A DNA stretch of 64,000 nt from Shewanella vesiculosa (GCF_021560015.1 NZ_CP073588.1:2790001-2854000); one strand, 5' to 3'; positions 17,230 through 26,966 are shown, counted from the first letter of the stretch. Made by a program: numbers and translations. Notes: generated from the letters alone by a model not told the origin.

Positions 17230-17249
17230 TATATATATACAGCTATAAT
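17230..17249 (+). promoter_or_regulatory. Right half of the LexA-type box and -10 of the integrase promoter
   Basis: Five TA repeats then CAG (17230-17242) complete the split SOS box. TATAAT at 17244-17249 fits a -10 element 26 bases before the integrase ATG. The original -35 region is now more than 1 kb away, so the integrase must use a promoter inside the IS end or be silent. Confidence 0.55.
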
Positions 17250-17275
17250 GTCAGTTTGAATCAAAAGGAGTTGAT

Positions 17276-18160
17276 ATGTCAACATCACCATTTCTCGAGT
17301 CAATTCGTACCGAACTTCGCACTCGTCGTTACAGTATAAAAACAGAGAAAGTATATTTATATTGGATAAAGCAATTTATCCTTTTCAATGACAAAAAACA
17401 TCCTCAAGACATGGGTAATGCCGAAATTGAGCGTTTCTTAAATCACTTAGCAGTCAATCGGCAGGTAAGTGCTGCAACACAAAACCAAGCTTTATGCGCA
17501 ATTATTTATGTATATAAACATATTATTCGAAGAGAGATATCAGATTTACGTTATTCGTTTACTAAGCGGGAGCAGTCCATACCGACAGTGCTAACCCACG
17601 AGGAGGCTAAAAACATTATTAGCCACCTTTCTGGCCAATATTGGTTAATTGCATCACTTCTATATGGTGGAGGATTACGAATAAATGAGGCATTAAAGCT
17701 AAGAATTAAAGATGTAAACATACAGAATAATACGTTATTTGTTTTTAGAGGCAAAGGTAAAAAAGACCGTTATACATTATTGCCAAAATCCTTAAGCCAT
17801 TCTTTGGATAACCAATTTAGTATCGTAAAAGCGCGCCACCAGCAAGATTTAAGTGAAGGATATGGGTTAGCATCTTTGCCACCTGCACTATTACGTAAAT
17901 ATGGTAATGCCGCTAAAGATTTATCTTGGCAGTATGTTTTCCCCTCATCGACGCGCTGTACACATCTATATGATGGCTATATTTGTCGTCATCATATTCA
18001 CGAAACAACATTTAGAAAACAATTGCGCAAAGCAGTATTAATCAGCCAAATACCGAAGCAAGTAAAAGCACATACCTTTAGGCATACGTTTGCGACTGAA
18101 CTGTATACTCATGTTATAGGTTCTCGCTTTATTCATACTACCAGCCCAATAGATAGATAA
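17276..18160 (+). pseudogene. intI: Integron integrase IntI with internal catalytic deletion
   Basis: A 294-residue tyrosine recombinase of the integron type. Box I Arg is R135 (YGGGLRINEAL), the beta-hairpin Lys is in RGKGKKDR (about 160), the IntI-specific extra helix region lies before box II (RRHH-like ICRHHIHETTF, about 237-246), and box II is HTFRH (266-270). The nucleophile Tyr277 follows R269 by only 8 residues; in IntI1 the spacing is 32. About 24 residues (72 bases, junction near 18104) that normally hold the LLGH motif and its catalytic His are missing in frame. Strong ribosome site (AAGGAG). The protein would be stable-looking but almost certainly unable to recombine. Confidence 0.88.
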
Positions 18161-18167
18161 CGCCCAT

Positions 18168-18193
18168 AAAAAAGGACTCTTACGAGCCCTTTT
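18168..18193. terminator. Bidirectional terminator between intI and the ABC exporter
   Basis: A run of A, the imperfect stem GGACTC/GAGCCC with a short loop, and a run of T lie between two convergent genes. The hairpin can serve both strands. Confidence 0.6.
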
Positions 18194-18243
18194 ACACTGA
18201 GATGATAACAACCGCTTTGGCTGCGGCTTACCGCCTATGAGAC

Positions 18244-19014
18244 TTAGCTACGCAAACCAATTCCGCGCGAAATCAAATAGTAAGCTACTGCCCACAAGCT
18301 GACGCAAAAGCCAACCATGATGGCGATAGATAACGGTACACTGAGGTCGGCAAAACCTAAAAATCCGTAGCGGAATACGTTAATCATGTATACCACAGGA
18401 TTTAAACCCGATACACCTTGCCAAAAAGGTGGCAATAACGATAACGAGTAAAATACACCGCCTAAGTAGGTGAGTGGCGTAAGAATAAACGTCGGAATAA
18501 TACTGATATCGTCAAAGCTTTTGGCAAACACGGCATTAATCAAGCCACCGAGTGAGAATAACACTGAGGTTAAAAACATGGTGATAACAACCAAGCCAAC
18601 ATGATGTAAGGAGATATCAACAAACAACATCGCCACTGTGGTCACAATTAAGCCCACGCATAACCCACGGGCGACACCGCCGCCGACATAACCGGCTATC
18701 ATCACGTAATGCGGTACTGGAGCCACCATGATTTCTTCAATGTTGCGTTGAAACTTGGCGCTGTAAAACGATGAGGCTACATTAGAGTATGAGCTGGTGA
18801 TCACCGACATCATGATTAAACCAGGAGCAATAAACTCCATGTAGGTCACGCCGCCCATTTCACCGATGCGGCTACCAACTAAGTTACCAAAAATTAAAAA
18901 ATATAACGTCATGGTAATGGCTGGCGGCACTAGTGTTTGGATCCAAATACGGGTGAAGCGATTAATTTCTTTGGTTAAAATACTTTTAAAAGCCACAAAA
19001 TACAGACTTTTCAT
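18244..19014 (-). CDS. yadH: ABC-2 type permease, YadH-like
   Basis: A 256-residue inner-membrane protein with six helices and the ABC-2 membrane signature (RNIEEIMVAPVPHYVMIAG and the LTYLGGVFYSLSLLP region). It pairs with the ATPase gene directly upstream (stop and start overlap at 19014), together forming a YadGH-type exporter. The substrate of YadGH is not established. Confidence 0.9.
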   Translation of the reverse strand: MKSLYFVAFKSILTKEINRFTRIWIQTLVPPAITMTLYFLIFGNLVGSRIGEMGGVTYMEFIAPGLIMMSVITSSYSNVASSFYSAKFQRNIEEIMVAPVPHYVMIAGYVGGGVARGLCVGLIVTTVAMLFVDISLHHVGLVVITMFLTSVLFSLGGLINAVFAKSFDDISIIPTFILTPLTYLGGVFYSLSLLPPFWQGVSGLNPVVYMINVFRYGFLGFADLSVPLSIAIMVGFCVSLWAVAYYLISRGIGLRS

Positions 19015-19949
19015 TATTTTGACTCCTTGGCTTTCTCTACCAGCTCTACAAACAATTCTTCTAGACGGTTGGCTTTATTGCGCATCGACAAAACTTCGAT
19101 ATTGGCTGAAGTAAACTGAGTAAATAACTCATTAATGTTATTCGATTTCGCCACATCGACTTCTAAAGTATGTGCATCAGTTAAGCGGCAATTCATATTG
19201 GTTAACTGAGGGGCAACATCGAGATCATGACGTAAATCGAAAATAAAGGTTTCAACATCTAGCTTGCTCAATAATGCCTTCATGGTGGTGCATTCCACCA
19301 GCAAACCGGTATCGATAATACCAATGGTGCGACACAGCATTTCGGCTTCTTCAAGGTAGTGTGTGGTTAAAATAATCGTCACACCTTGTTTGTTAATTTG
19401 CTTTAAAAACTCCCACATTGAACGACGAAGTTCAATGTCGACGCCAGCTGTTGGCTCATCTAATATTAGCAATTTAGGTTCGTGCATTAACGCACGGGCA
19501 ATCATTAAACGGCGTTTCATGCCACCAGACAGTTCGCGCGCTTGAGCATGGCGTTTTTGCCATAAATCAAGTTGGGTGAGATATTTTTCAGCACGTTGTA
19601 ATGCTACGGCTTTTGGCACGCCATAGTAACCCGCTTGGTTAACCACAATTTGTTGCACGGTTTCAAACTGGTTAAAGTTAAATTCTTGCGGTACTAACCC
19701 GATACATAACTTGGCATGTTCGAGATCTTTATCTATATCGAAACCAAATACCGAAACCGTGCCAGCGGTTTTCTGCACCAATGAGCTGATAATGCCGATG
19801 GTGGTAGATTTACCTGCACCATTGGGGCCAAGCAAAGCAAAGAAGTCACCTTGCTTTACCGTCAAACTAATTGACTTAACGGCTTCTACACCGCCTTTAT
19901 AGGTTTTTTTAAGGTTATCGATCACCAATGCATTGGCGTTATCGGCCAT
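19014..19949 (-). CDS. yadG: ABC transporter ATP-binding protein, YadG-like
   Basis: A 311-residue ATPase: Walker A GPNGAGKST near residue 41, signature LSGGMKRR near 140, Walker B LLILDEPTAGVD near 160, and H-loop TTHYLEEAE near 195. A C-terminal extension of about 70 residues is typical for ATPases of this ABC-2 exporter group. Energises the YadH-like permease encoded next. Confidence 0.93.
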   Translation of the reverse strand: MADNANALVIDNLKKTYKGGVEAVKSISLTVKQGDFFALLGPNGAGKSTTIGIISSLVQKTAGTVSVFGFDIDKDLEHAKLCIGLVPQEFNFNQFETVQQIVVNQAGYYGVPKAVALQRAEKYLTQLDLWQKRHAQARELSGGMKRRLMIARALMHEPKLLILDEPTAGVDIELRRSMWEFLKQINKQGVTIILTTHYLEEAEMLCRTIGIIDTGLLVECTTMKALLSKLDVETFIFDLRHDLDVAPQLTNMNCRLTDAHTLEVDVAKSNNINELFTQFTSANIEVLSMRNKANRLEELFVELVEKAKESK

Positions 19950-19972
19950 ATTGAAATCCTCAACTTACAATG

Positions 19973-20001
19973 AAAAAAAACTCCCACATCGGCGGGAGTT
20001 T
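19973..20001 (-). terminator. Rho-independent terminator after hpt
   Basis: On the minus strand the stem AAACTCCCGC/GGGAGTTT is followed by eight T. It lies 16 bases after the hpt stop codon, so it ends the hpt transcript before yadG. Confidence 0.85.
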
Positions 20002-20016
20002 ATAAATTATGTTTGC

Positions 20017-20547
20017 TTAATCCAGTGGTACAACTTTAGCGATATAAGGCAAGTTGCGGTATTGCTCTGCGTAGTCGATACCGTAACCGACAATAAACTC
20101 GTCAGGAATTGTGATACCAATAAAGTCGACGTGTACATCAACCTCGCGGCGTTCTGGCTTATCTAATAAGGTACAAAGCGCTAAACTTTTTGGTTCGCGC
20201 AGTAGTAACATCTCGCGCACTTTATTTAAGGTGTTGCCTGAGTCGATTAAGTCTTCAACAATTAACACGTCACGGCCAGAGATATCAGACTGCACGTCTT
20301 TAAGCACTTTAACGTCGCGTGAGCTAGTGGTTGAATTACCATAACTTGATACTGCCATAAAGTCGATTTCAACATGGCCTTTGATGCGGCGACATAAATC
20401 GGCCATAAACACTACAGAACCTTTTAATAGGCCAACCATTAATAAGCGTTCACTGTCAGCGTAATGAGCATTAATGCGTTCAGCTAACTGGTCTAAAGTT
20501 TTATTGATTTCTTGCTCAGAAATCATCATTTCAATGGTGTGCTTCAT
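20017..20547 (-). CDS. hpt: Hypoxanthine phosphoribosyltransferase
   Basis: A 176-residue purine salvage enzyme converting hypoxanthine and PRPP to IMP. The PRPP motif [14 protein letters not shown] is near residue 97 and the flexible loop [10 protein letters not shown] near residue 70. The substrate end is [20 protein letters not shown]. Length and motifs match bacterial Hpt. A strong terminator follows. Confidence 0.96.
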   Translation of the reverse strand: MKHTIEMMISEQEINKTLDQLAERINAHYADSERLLMVGLLKGSVVFMADLCRRIKGHVEIDFMAVSSYGNSTTSSRDVKVLKDVQSDISGRDVLIVEDLIDSGNTLNKVREMLLLREPKSLALCTLLDKPERREVDVHVDFIGITIPDEFIVGYGIDYAEQYRNLPYIAKVVPLD

Positions 20548-20554
20548 AAATCTC

Positions 20555-21214
20555 TCAATTGTCGATGTCGTGTGACTGAGTACGTCCGTATCCCCAGCGA
20601 CTCGTTAAGTCGTGTTCAATACCCAAATGATCTAGTATTCGGGAAACCATGAAGTTTACCAGATCTTGAACCGATTTGGGATTATGATAAAAACCTGGTG
20701 CCGCTGGCATGATGGTCGCACCATTGCGTGTAAGGCTTAACATATGCTCTAAGTGTATGGCACTAAACGGAGTTTCACGCGGAACAAGGATTAACTGCCC
20801 ACGCTCTTTTAATACTACGTCTGCTGCTCTTTCGAGCAAATTATTACTCATTCCTGTGGCAACAGCAGCTAATGTGCCGGTTGAACACGGACAAATCACC
20901 ATTTGTTTTGGTGCTGCACTGCCTGATGCTGGCGGCGAAAACCATTCATCTTTACCTAACACCACTAATTCGCCTTTTAATGGCTCATCAGAATTATGCA
21001 GTTGTTCAAGTAATTGAGCCTTGGCTTTATCTGGATTTGCGCTCAGTTGTAACCCATGCTCGGTGGCTAACACCACACGTGCTGCGCTGGATACCATTAA
21101 AAAAACTTGGTAATCCGCCGCGAGCAAGCATTCAAGCAACTTAATACCATATGGTGCGCCAGATGCGCCAGTCCAGGCGAGACTAATTGCTTTGGCTTTT
21201 TTGGCATAGGCCAT
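20555..21214 (-). CDS. ubiX: Flavin prenyltransferase UbiX
   Basis: A 219-residue member of the UbiX/Pad1 family that makes prenylated FMN for the UbiD decarboxylase in ubiquinone synthesis. FMN-binding features are [10 protein letters not shown] at the N-terminus, [19 protein letters not shown] in the middle, and [16 protein letters not shown] toward the end. Cytoplasmic. Lies seven bases upstream of hpt on the same strand. Confidence 0.95.
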   Translation of the reverse strand: MAYAKKAKAISLAWTGASGAPYGIKLLECLLAADYQVFLMVSSAARVVLATEHGLQLSANPDKAKAQLLEQLHNSDEPLKGELVVLGKDEWFSPPASGSAAPKQMVICPCSTGTLAAVATGMSNNLLERAADVVLKERGQLILVPRETPFSAIHLEHMLSLTRNGATIMPAAPGFYHNPKSVQDLVNFMVSRILDHLGIEHDLTSRWGYGRTQSHDIDN

Positions 21215-21240
21215 GTTGTACCCTCTATCGGCTAAAGCCG

Positions 21241-22680
21241 TTACGCTAGAGCCTTAATTATTTTCTGGTGAATACCATTGAAGCCACCATTACTCATAAT
21301 GACCACGGTATCACCTTTATTGGCGGTGGTGGCTACTGTGTTAATAATGTCTTCTATATTGTTAAACACAGTCACAGGAAGTGGCGCATTAGCCATACTG
21401 GCATGAATGTCCCAACCAATATTGTCCGCTTGATATAAGTAGCCAACATCAGCCAATACCATCGAATTGGCCAGCGTATCTTTATGTACACCGCTTTTCA
21501 TGGTGTTCGATCGCGGCTCTAGCACTACAATAATCTTGCCATTGGCATGATCACTGGAAGCCACTTTGGCCCTTAGCCCTTGTAAGGTGGTGGCAATAGC
21601 GGTTGGATGATGAGCAAAATCGTCATACACAGACACCCCATTAACGGTAGCCAATAATTCTAAACGACGCTTAGGTGGACTGAACTGTGTCAATGCCTCA
21701 ATAGCATGGCTTGGTGCTACGCCAACATGACGTGCCGCAGCGATAGCCATAATTGCGTTTTCGATATTGTGCTGACCTATCAATGCCCAGTGTAATATCC
21801 CTTGTGACTCGCCCTTAAACAGCACTTCAAACACATGGCCGTCGTCGGCAATAGTACGCGACTGCCAAGCACTTGGTTCACCTTGGCTTACTAAAGGACT
21901 CTCTGAATAATTAGCTATATCTGTGGCTAAGGTTGGCGATTTAGAATAAATTTCTTGTTCGCTCCAACAGCCCATATCAATCACTTGCTGCACAGCTTCA
22001 ACATCGCTAGGCCAAATAACCTTACCTTCGCCCGGCACAGTGCGGATAACATGATTAAATTGACGTTGAATGGCTGCGAGATCGGCAAAAATATCGGCAT
22101 GATCAAATTCAAGATTATTGATCACTAACGTGCGTGGATGGTAATGCACAAACTTAGAGCGTTTATCAAAAAAGGCACTGTCGTATTCGTCGGCTTCAAC
22201 CACAAAAAACACTGAGTTACCTAAACGGGCTGACACGCCAAAGTTTTGCGGCACGCCACCAATTAAAAATCCCGGCTCGTAGCCGCAGTATTCTAAAACC
22301 CACGCGAGCATGCTGGAGGTAGAGGTTTTGCCGTGAGTACCCGCTACCGCCAACACCCAACGGTCTTGCAAAATATGTTCAGACAAAAACTGCGGCCCAG
22401 AAGTGTATTTAATACCACGGTTTAATACCGCTTCTACACATGGATTACCGCGACTCATGGCATTACCAATAACCACTAAATCTGGTTGATTATCGCCTTC
22501 TTTGCCTAATTGAATGGGATCAAAACCTTGGATTAGCTCAATACCTTGTTGCTCAAGCTGGGTGCTCATCGGCGGGTAAACGTTAGCATCACTGCCGGTT
22601 ACTTTGTGGCCCATTGCGCGGGCTAGTAGGGCTAAACCGCCCATAAAAGTGCCACAAATACCTAATATGTGTACGTGCAT
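21241..22680 (-). CDS. mpl: UDP-N-acetylmuramate:tripeptide ligase Mpl
   Basis: About 479 residues of the Mur ligase family. N-terminal [19 protein letters not shown] binds [20 protein letters not shown] is the ATP loop, and [14 protein letters not shown] marks the C-terminal domain. Mpl reattaches recycled murein tripeptide to UDP-MurNAc in peptidoglycan recycling. I use the ATG at 22680; a TTG two codons upstream is in frame. Followed by ubiX and hpt on the same strand. Confidence 0.95.
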   Translation of the reverse strand: MHVHILGICGTFMGGLALLARAMGHKVTGSDANVYPPMSTQLEQQGIELIQGFDPIQLGKEGDNQPDLVVIGNAMSRGNPCVEAVLNRGIKYTSGPQFLSEHILQDRWVLAVAGTHGKTSTSSMLAWVLEYCGYEPGFLIGGVPQNFGVSARLGNSVFFVVEADEYDSAFFDKRSKFVHYHPRTLVINNLEFDHADIFADLAAIQRQFNHVIRTVPGEGKVIWPSDVEAVQQVIDMGCWSEQEIYSKSPTLATDIANYSESPLVSQGEPSAWQSRTIADDGHVFEVLFKGESQGILHWALIGQHNIENAIMAIAAARHVGVAPSHAIEALTQFSPPKRRLELLATVNGVSVYDDFAHHPTAIATTLQGLRAKVASSDHANGKIIVVLEPRSNTMKSGVHKDTLANSMVLADVGYLYQADNIGWDIHASMANAPLPVTVFNNIEDIINTVATTANKGDTVVIMSNGGFNGIHQKIIKALA

Positions 22681-22777
22681 ATTCAACTCTAATTGGTCCG
22701 TAATATGGCGGTTATTCTAATCTATTGCGCAACAGAATGTCAGTTAACAATGATTGAAATTAATCTAGGGTCTGTTG

Positions 22778-23080
22778 CTAATACAAAATAAAAAACAGTC
22801 CCATACTGAGTACGGTTGTGAGTAAGGTGTTGCGGGTAACGTAAGCCAGCACTGTGGCCACCAGAGCACAAGTTAAATAGGGGTTATATACACTAATAGC
22901 AAGTTGGCCTTCGGGCACAAACACAATTGGCGCTAAGATAGCGGTTAATACCGCTGGGGCTGAATAGCTTAAAAACGTTAAGGTATTTTTACTTAAGCGA
23001 ATAGGCAATTTAGGTTCTAACAACAAGTGTCGACTGATAAACACCACCGCCGCCATGGATAAAATAATCAGCCAGATCAT
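22778..23080 (-). CDS. azlD: AzlD-family branched-chain amino acid transport subunit
   Basis: A 100-residue protein with about four membrane helices and the AzlD pattern (SRHLLLEPKLPIRLSKNTLTF and SAPAVLTAILAPI). It overlaps the end of azlC by four bases (ATGA), so the two are translationally coupled. AzlCD is a branched-chain amino acid exporter type system. Confidence 0.9.
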   Translation of the reverse strand: MIWLIILSMAAVVFISRHLLLEPKLPIRLSKNTLTFLSYSAPAVLTAILAPIVFVPEGQLAISVYNPYLTCALVATVLAYVTRNTLLTTVLSMGLFFILY

Positions 23081-23916
23081 AGGTTGTGATCCTTATTTGC
23101 GGTCGCTGAAGAAGTAGATTCAGCGGTATTCGAATTAGCGATAGCAGAATCAATGTTACTCGAATTAACTCTAGCCAAAACCACAGCGTCTTCGTTAGTC
23201 AATTTGGCGTAAGTCATGCCTGCTGCCATGCCCGATATTGCCGCAATTAATAGCCCGGCTTGAATCGCAAATACTGCGCACACGACAGCTAAGGTAAGCG
23301 ACACCAGGACACACACTAATATTGATGGCTTTTTTACTGTGGGGACTACGATGGCGATAAAGGTGGCAGCGATGGCAAAGTCGAGTCCGAGTTCGCCTAA
23401 GTTGTCGATAGACTGCCCTGCGACAATGCCAAGCAAAGTAGCAATATTCCAACCAAGATAAAAGGTTAAGCCGCCGCCCAAAGCATACCAGCGATCAAAC
23501 TGATGTTGCGCTGGCGAGTCGCCTTTATGAGCTTGATTGGCGATAGCAAACAGTTCATCTGTGAGTAAAAAACCTAAGCCTAAACGCCATTTAAGGGGTA
23601 AAGGGCTTATATGAGTGCGCATCGCCATGGCATACAGCAAATGTCGAGAGGTGATCAGTAAGGTAGTGATCAAAATGCTGCTAATACCAATACCGGCTTT
23701 TATCATACCGAGTGCAACCAACTGGGCACTACCCGCAAAGATAATTGCCGACATCGCTTGGCTTTCAACTGGCGTTAGGCCCACTTCCAGTGCAAACGAT
23801 CCGGCGAGTATCCCCCAAGGGATCACCGCAATCGTCAGCGGCATAACGGCAAGCGCACCAGCTAAAAACGATTTAGTTTTGGTGGGGGTAACAGAAGTTA
23901 ACTCAAGGGTGTCCAC
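23077..23916 (-). CDS. azlC: AzlC-family branched-chain amino acid permease
   Basis: A 279-residue membrane protein with AzlC hallmarks: PWGILAGSFALEVGLTP, SAIIFAGSAQLVALGMI and TSRHLLYAMAM. About seven helices. A polar, Ser/Asn/Ala-rich C-terminal tail of about 35 residues is longer than usual. Exports branched-chain amino acids or analogs together with the small AzlD partner. Confidence 0.92.
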   Translation of the reverse strand: MDTLELTSVTPTKTKSFLAGALAVMPLTIAVIPWGILAGSFALEVGLTPVESQAMSAIIFAGSAQLVALGMIKAGIGISSILITTLLITSRHLLYAMAMRTHISPLPLKWRLGLGFLLTDELFAIANQAHKGDSPAQHQFDRWYALGGGLTFYLGWNIATLLGIVAGQSIDNLGELGLDFAIAATFIAIVVPTVKKPSILVCVLVSLTLAVVCAVFAIQAGLLIAAISGMAAGMTYAKLTNEDAVVLARVNSSNIDSAIANSNTAESTSSATANKDHNL

Positions 23917-24977
23917 GTTATATCCTTATTGACTGATATTGTTATTCCCTCAAATACAGCTTGATAGGAAACAAGAAGATTAGCTTAACGTGAATAAGTT
24001 AGTAAAGCCCTTGAAATATGATCATGAATCTTACCAGGGTATCAGTTGATCTATAACGTTTTTAGCTGTGATTAATCGCTCGATGAAATACAAGTATGAG
24101 CGTTATTCACTGGTTCAAAACATAGTATGTAGCATAGGTTTTAAATGCTAAATGCAGCAATACCCAACTCACTAACGCAGGCACTCATGTACAACCACAA
24201 GCTTAACCACAACCAAGCAATAAAAAACCAACATTTAAATTAAAATCAATTACTTATAAAAACAAACGACGACAAAAGAAGATTGCTAACAAATTTCCAA
24301 GATTGGTGGCAAGTAATTGATGCTTTAATACTGATTTAACCTGTTTTTAAGCGGTGATTATCACACCACTACATTAGCTCAGCCTTAAGTAACGTTTATG
24401 ATAAAATGACTCACCTCATATTTTTTGCTATAAAAAAACATTAAATATAGTATGTAGATTTTTATATTCATCATTTACATTTATCAAATAGTATTAGTCG
24501 CGACGATATTACCCAAAAACGTTTTGCACTTCTAAGTTGCAAAAAAACATATATTTTATATTCAAATTTAGTATCGAGAAAAAATAAACGCCAAATTATA
24601 CATTTATGCAATTAACTAAAAATCTCGCATGAACGACTTTTAAACAAGTAAAAAATATACACAAAAAGGAATTACATTAAATGTAATTCCGATACGTATT
24701 AAATTCGAGTATATAAATCGAAAAGTGAAAAACACATGTTGGATTAAATAACTAAGAAAGCAAACTAGGCTATCGTGAACAATGTGATTGAAAATACCAT
24801 TTATCAAAAAACACCAATAACCGCCTACACCAAAGCCAATTTTTACTCAATAAGCATTAAGAAGTAAAACTATCAAGAAAACTCATACTAGGGTCTAGAT
24901 ACAACACCCAAGTTCACATCAAAACATATATTTATAATGCCCATATAACTAAAACTACATCTGTATAGACTTTATTG
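23917..24977. other. Long AT-rich gap of about 1 kb
   Basis: No supported gene on either strand. It is clearly more AT-rich than its neighbours. The one notable structure is the perfect hairpin at 24663-24690, which has a T-run on the minus strand. The stretch 24690-24977 between that terminator and the LysR gene could be a long 3' untranslated region or hold a small RNA. Confidence 0.5.
24663..24690 (-). terminator. Rho-independent terminator in the AT-rich gap
   Basis: GGAATTACAT and ATGTAATTCC form a perfect ten-base stem with a three-base loop, followed on the minus strand by TTTTTGTG. It is about 290 bases downstream of the LysR stop. Confidence 0.65.
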
Positions 24978-25937
24978 TTAAACAAGCTCACTGGTTAACT
25001 CGCGTATCTGCTGTTTTAACCAAGTAGCATCTTCATTATCTGCATTGGGATGCGTCACCAATACTAACTTTAATGGTTCTACAACGTTAAAAAGACGATT
25101 CACTTCGTATTCAGATATCTGACAAGCATGTAAACCTGACTCCTCATCTACCATGTCGTAAACGGCCTTGTAAGGTGTTAATGCCAACGACTTACAATCA
25201 GAAAGGTAATCAAATAAAGAAGATACATTTGTAATAGTCATTTCAGTTTCAAGAGGTAGATTGTTGAGTTGACAATACTCTTGAAACGGATTGATTATTG
25301 GCGCTTGGGCTCCCATAAGCGTATTGATGTATGGATACTCGGCAATACTTTCTAAAGTGATTTCTTGCTTTAAAATGCGATGATTTTTACAACTTAACAA
25401 GTACTGTGACCCCATTTCGGCAAGCACTTCAACGTGTAACTTTTGATCAAAGCAATGAATTTCCTCAGGGCTTTTACAACCACACAAGACAATACTATTA
25501 GGGTCGTTAGAAACGCTTTCTAGAGCATGTTTATCCCAATTGTTCACATTGATATGAATATCTTTATGATGCTCTTTAATTGAATTCATTAATGCACGTG
25601 GGTAAGCATGAGCAATCATTCCTGGCATCACTAATTCAAAATGTCGACTATGTGGCAATGAGGTACTATTCAGCCGATTGAAATTTTTAGCACAGTCCAC
25701 AATTTCTTTTGCAATAGGGTAGATCCTCCCTGCATAATCGTTCGGTACCAATCCATATTTACGTCTAATAAAAAGCTCATCACCGAATAGCAATCTTGCT
25801 GAATGTAAACAACGACTAATCTTTGATGCTGGTACATCCAGTATTCTAGACACATGAGTAGCCGATTTGTTTTCGTACAAACTTACTAATATAGAAAGTG
25901 TTAATAAGTCTAATTTATCTAAGTCAATCTTCTTCAT
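24978..25937 (-). CDS. LysR-family transcriptional regulator
   Basis: About 319 residues. An N-terminal helix-turn-helix (KSATHVSRILDVPASKISRCL) is followed by an effector domain. The frame extends to 25967, but the ATG at 25937 (MKKIDLDKLD) has GGGAG eight bases upstream and fits the usual LysR start. The recognition region is less canonical than in the LysR at 1348. It is divergent from the electron-transfer operon at 26427-29058, so it is a candidate regulator of it; the 490-base gap contains an FNR-type site too. Confidence 0.85.
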   Translation of the reverse strand: MKKIDLDKLDLLTLSILVSLYENKSATHVSRILDVPASKISRCLHSARLLFGDELFIRRKYGLVPNDYAGRIYPIAKEIVDCAKNFNRLNSTSLPHSRHFELVMPGMIAHAYPRALMNSIKEHHKDIHINVNNWDKHALESVSNDPNSIVLCGCKSPEEIHCFDQKLHVEVLAEMGSQYLLSCKNHRILKQEITLESIAEYPYINTLMGAQAPIINPFQEYCQLNNLPLETEMTITNVSSLFDYLSDCKSLALTPYKAVYDMVDEESGLHACQISEYEVNRLFNVVEPLKLVLVTHPNADNEDATWLKQQIRELTSELV

Positions 25938-26330
25938 CACAGATACTCCCTTAGAGGTATTTAACATATCATATTATCGATTTATATAATATTTCATAAC
26001 TTTATTTTAAGTATTTGATGATTACTTAATCCAGATCATAAAAATCAGTTATCAAAAACAACTCATTTTACAAAAACACTTTAAAGAGGAAATAGCTTAA
26101 GTATGATTACTACCGAGGTGACGATTAAGCCTGCACAAAAATTATAAAGAAAAATGTCAAAATGAGCATTTCAACTTCTGCAATATTCAATTCAGCATTT
26201 TAAAAAACTCTATTGTAAACTTAAATATTAATATAGTTAAATAAATACTTTTCTTAATTTAACATGCTAAAAATAACAATAAGATCCAAATCATAACTAC
26301 AATCAAATAAACAATAATCACCTCACTTAA

Positions 26331-26344
26331 TTGATTACGATCAA
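26331..26344 (+). promoter_or_regulatory. Perfect FNR/EtrA-type box
   Basis: TTGATTACGATCAA matches the FNR consensus TTGAT-N4-ATCAA at all ten fixed positions. It lies 83 bases upstream of the first gene of the nrfBCD-like operon, so anaerobic control by the FNR homolog (EtrA in Shewanella) is likely. Confidence 0.75.
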
Positions 26345-26376
26345 TTAAAAATGAAAATACAAGGATAGTATTAATC

Positions 26377-26393
26377 GTACGTCGACGACGTAC
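26377..26393. promoter_or_regulatory. GC-rich palindrome in the operon leader
   Basis: GTACGTC-GAC-GACGTAC has perfect seven-base arms and three-base spacer in a very AT-rich region, 33 bases before the ATG at 26427. It could be an operator or a leader hairpin. Confidence 0.5.
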
Positions 26394-26426
26394 AGTTAAT
26401 AAAACAATAAGTGTTTGGAGGTTGGT

Positions 26427-26891
26427 ATGTTCACTTCAGTCTTTTTAAGTTATGTATTTATATACTCAGTTTTATTTATCGTTGTTCCATTTATATTAGT
26501 TGTTTTCATTATGACTTGTATAAAGTTCTTCAAAACTAATACAGAGGACCACACAGTTAAATTTAAAAAAATGCTTTTTGATACTCAAAGTTTTGACTTT
26601 TTAAAATCACTAAAAACCATGATTGGCGAAAAATATGACGTTTGTTGTAACGTTCCAATCGATACCGTGTTTGAAATGGATGCACAGACTGCTGCCGAAA
26701 ATCATACACGACTCGATTATGTCGTCATTGACCATGATTCGTCAGAAGTGAAGTTAGTTATCTCTGATTTTAGTAATCAAGATGATGCTAACTCAAAAAG
26801 TTTGTTCGAAAAATTCAACATTAAATTAGTTGAAATGGCTCGAGGCAAACCTTGTGACATGCAAATGTTAAAACTATCCCTACCTGTATGA
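26427..26891 (+). CDS. DUF2726-like protein with N-terminal membrane anchor
   Basis: About 154 residues. One or two N-terminal membrane helices (residues about 3-32) are followed by a cytoplasmic domain resembling DUF2726, a nuclease-like fold (VCCNVPIDTVFEM and RLDYVVIDHDSSEVKLVI). The usual acidic catalytic end of that fold is not clear. Start ATG has GGAGG six bases upstream. It lies 75 bases before the cytochrome gene on the same strand, so it is probably the first gene of that operon. Role unknown. Confidence 0.6.
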   Translation: MFTSVFLSYVFIYSVLFIVVPFILVVFIMTCIKFFKTNTEDHTVKFKKMLFDTQSFDFLKSLKTMIGEKYDVCCNVPIDTVFEMDAQTAAENHTRLDYVVIDHDSSEVKLVISDFSNQDDANSKSLFEKFNIKLVEMARGKPCDMQMLKLSLPV

Positions 26892-26966
26892 AGACCTTAT
26901 CGGGTGACGACAAGCTGTTTTCACTCGATATTTTATCTTTTTAAATTCTGATCGCGAGGATTCATT

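Noticed and set aside
18155..18170. ATAACGCC sequence just after intI resembling an attC core
   Set aside because: A single core without a partner on the far side of the integrase; most likely chance.
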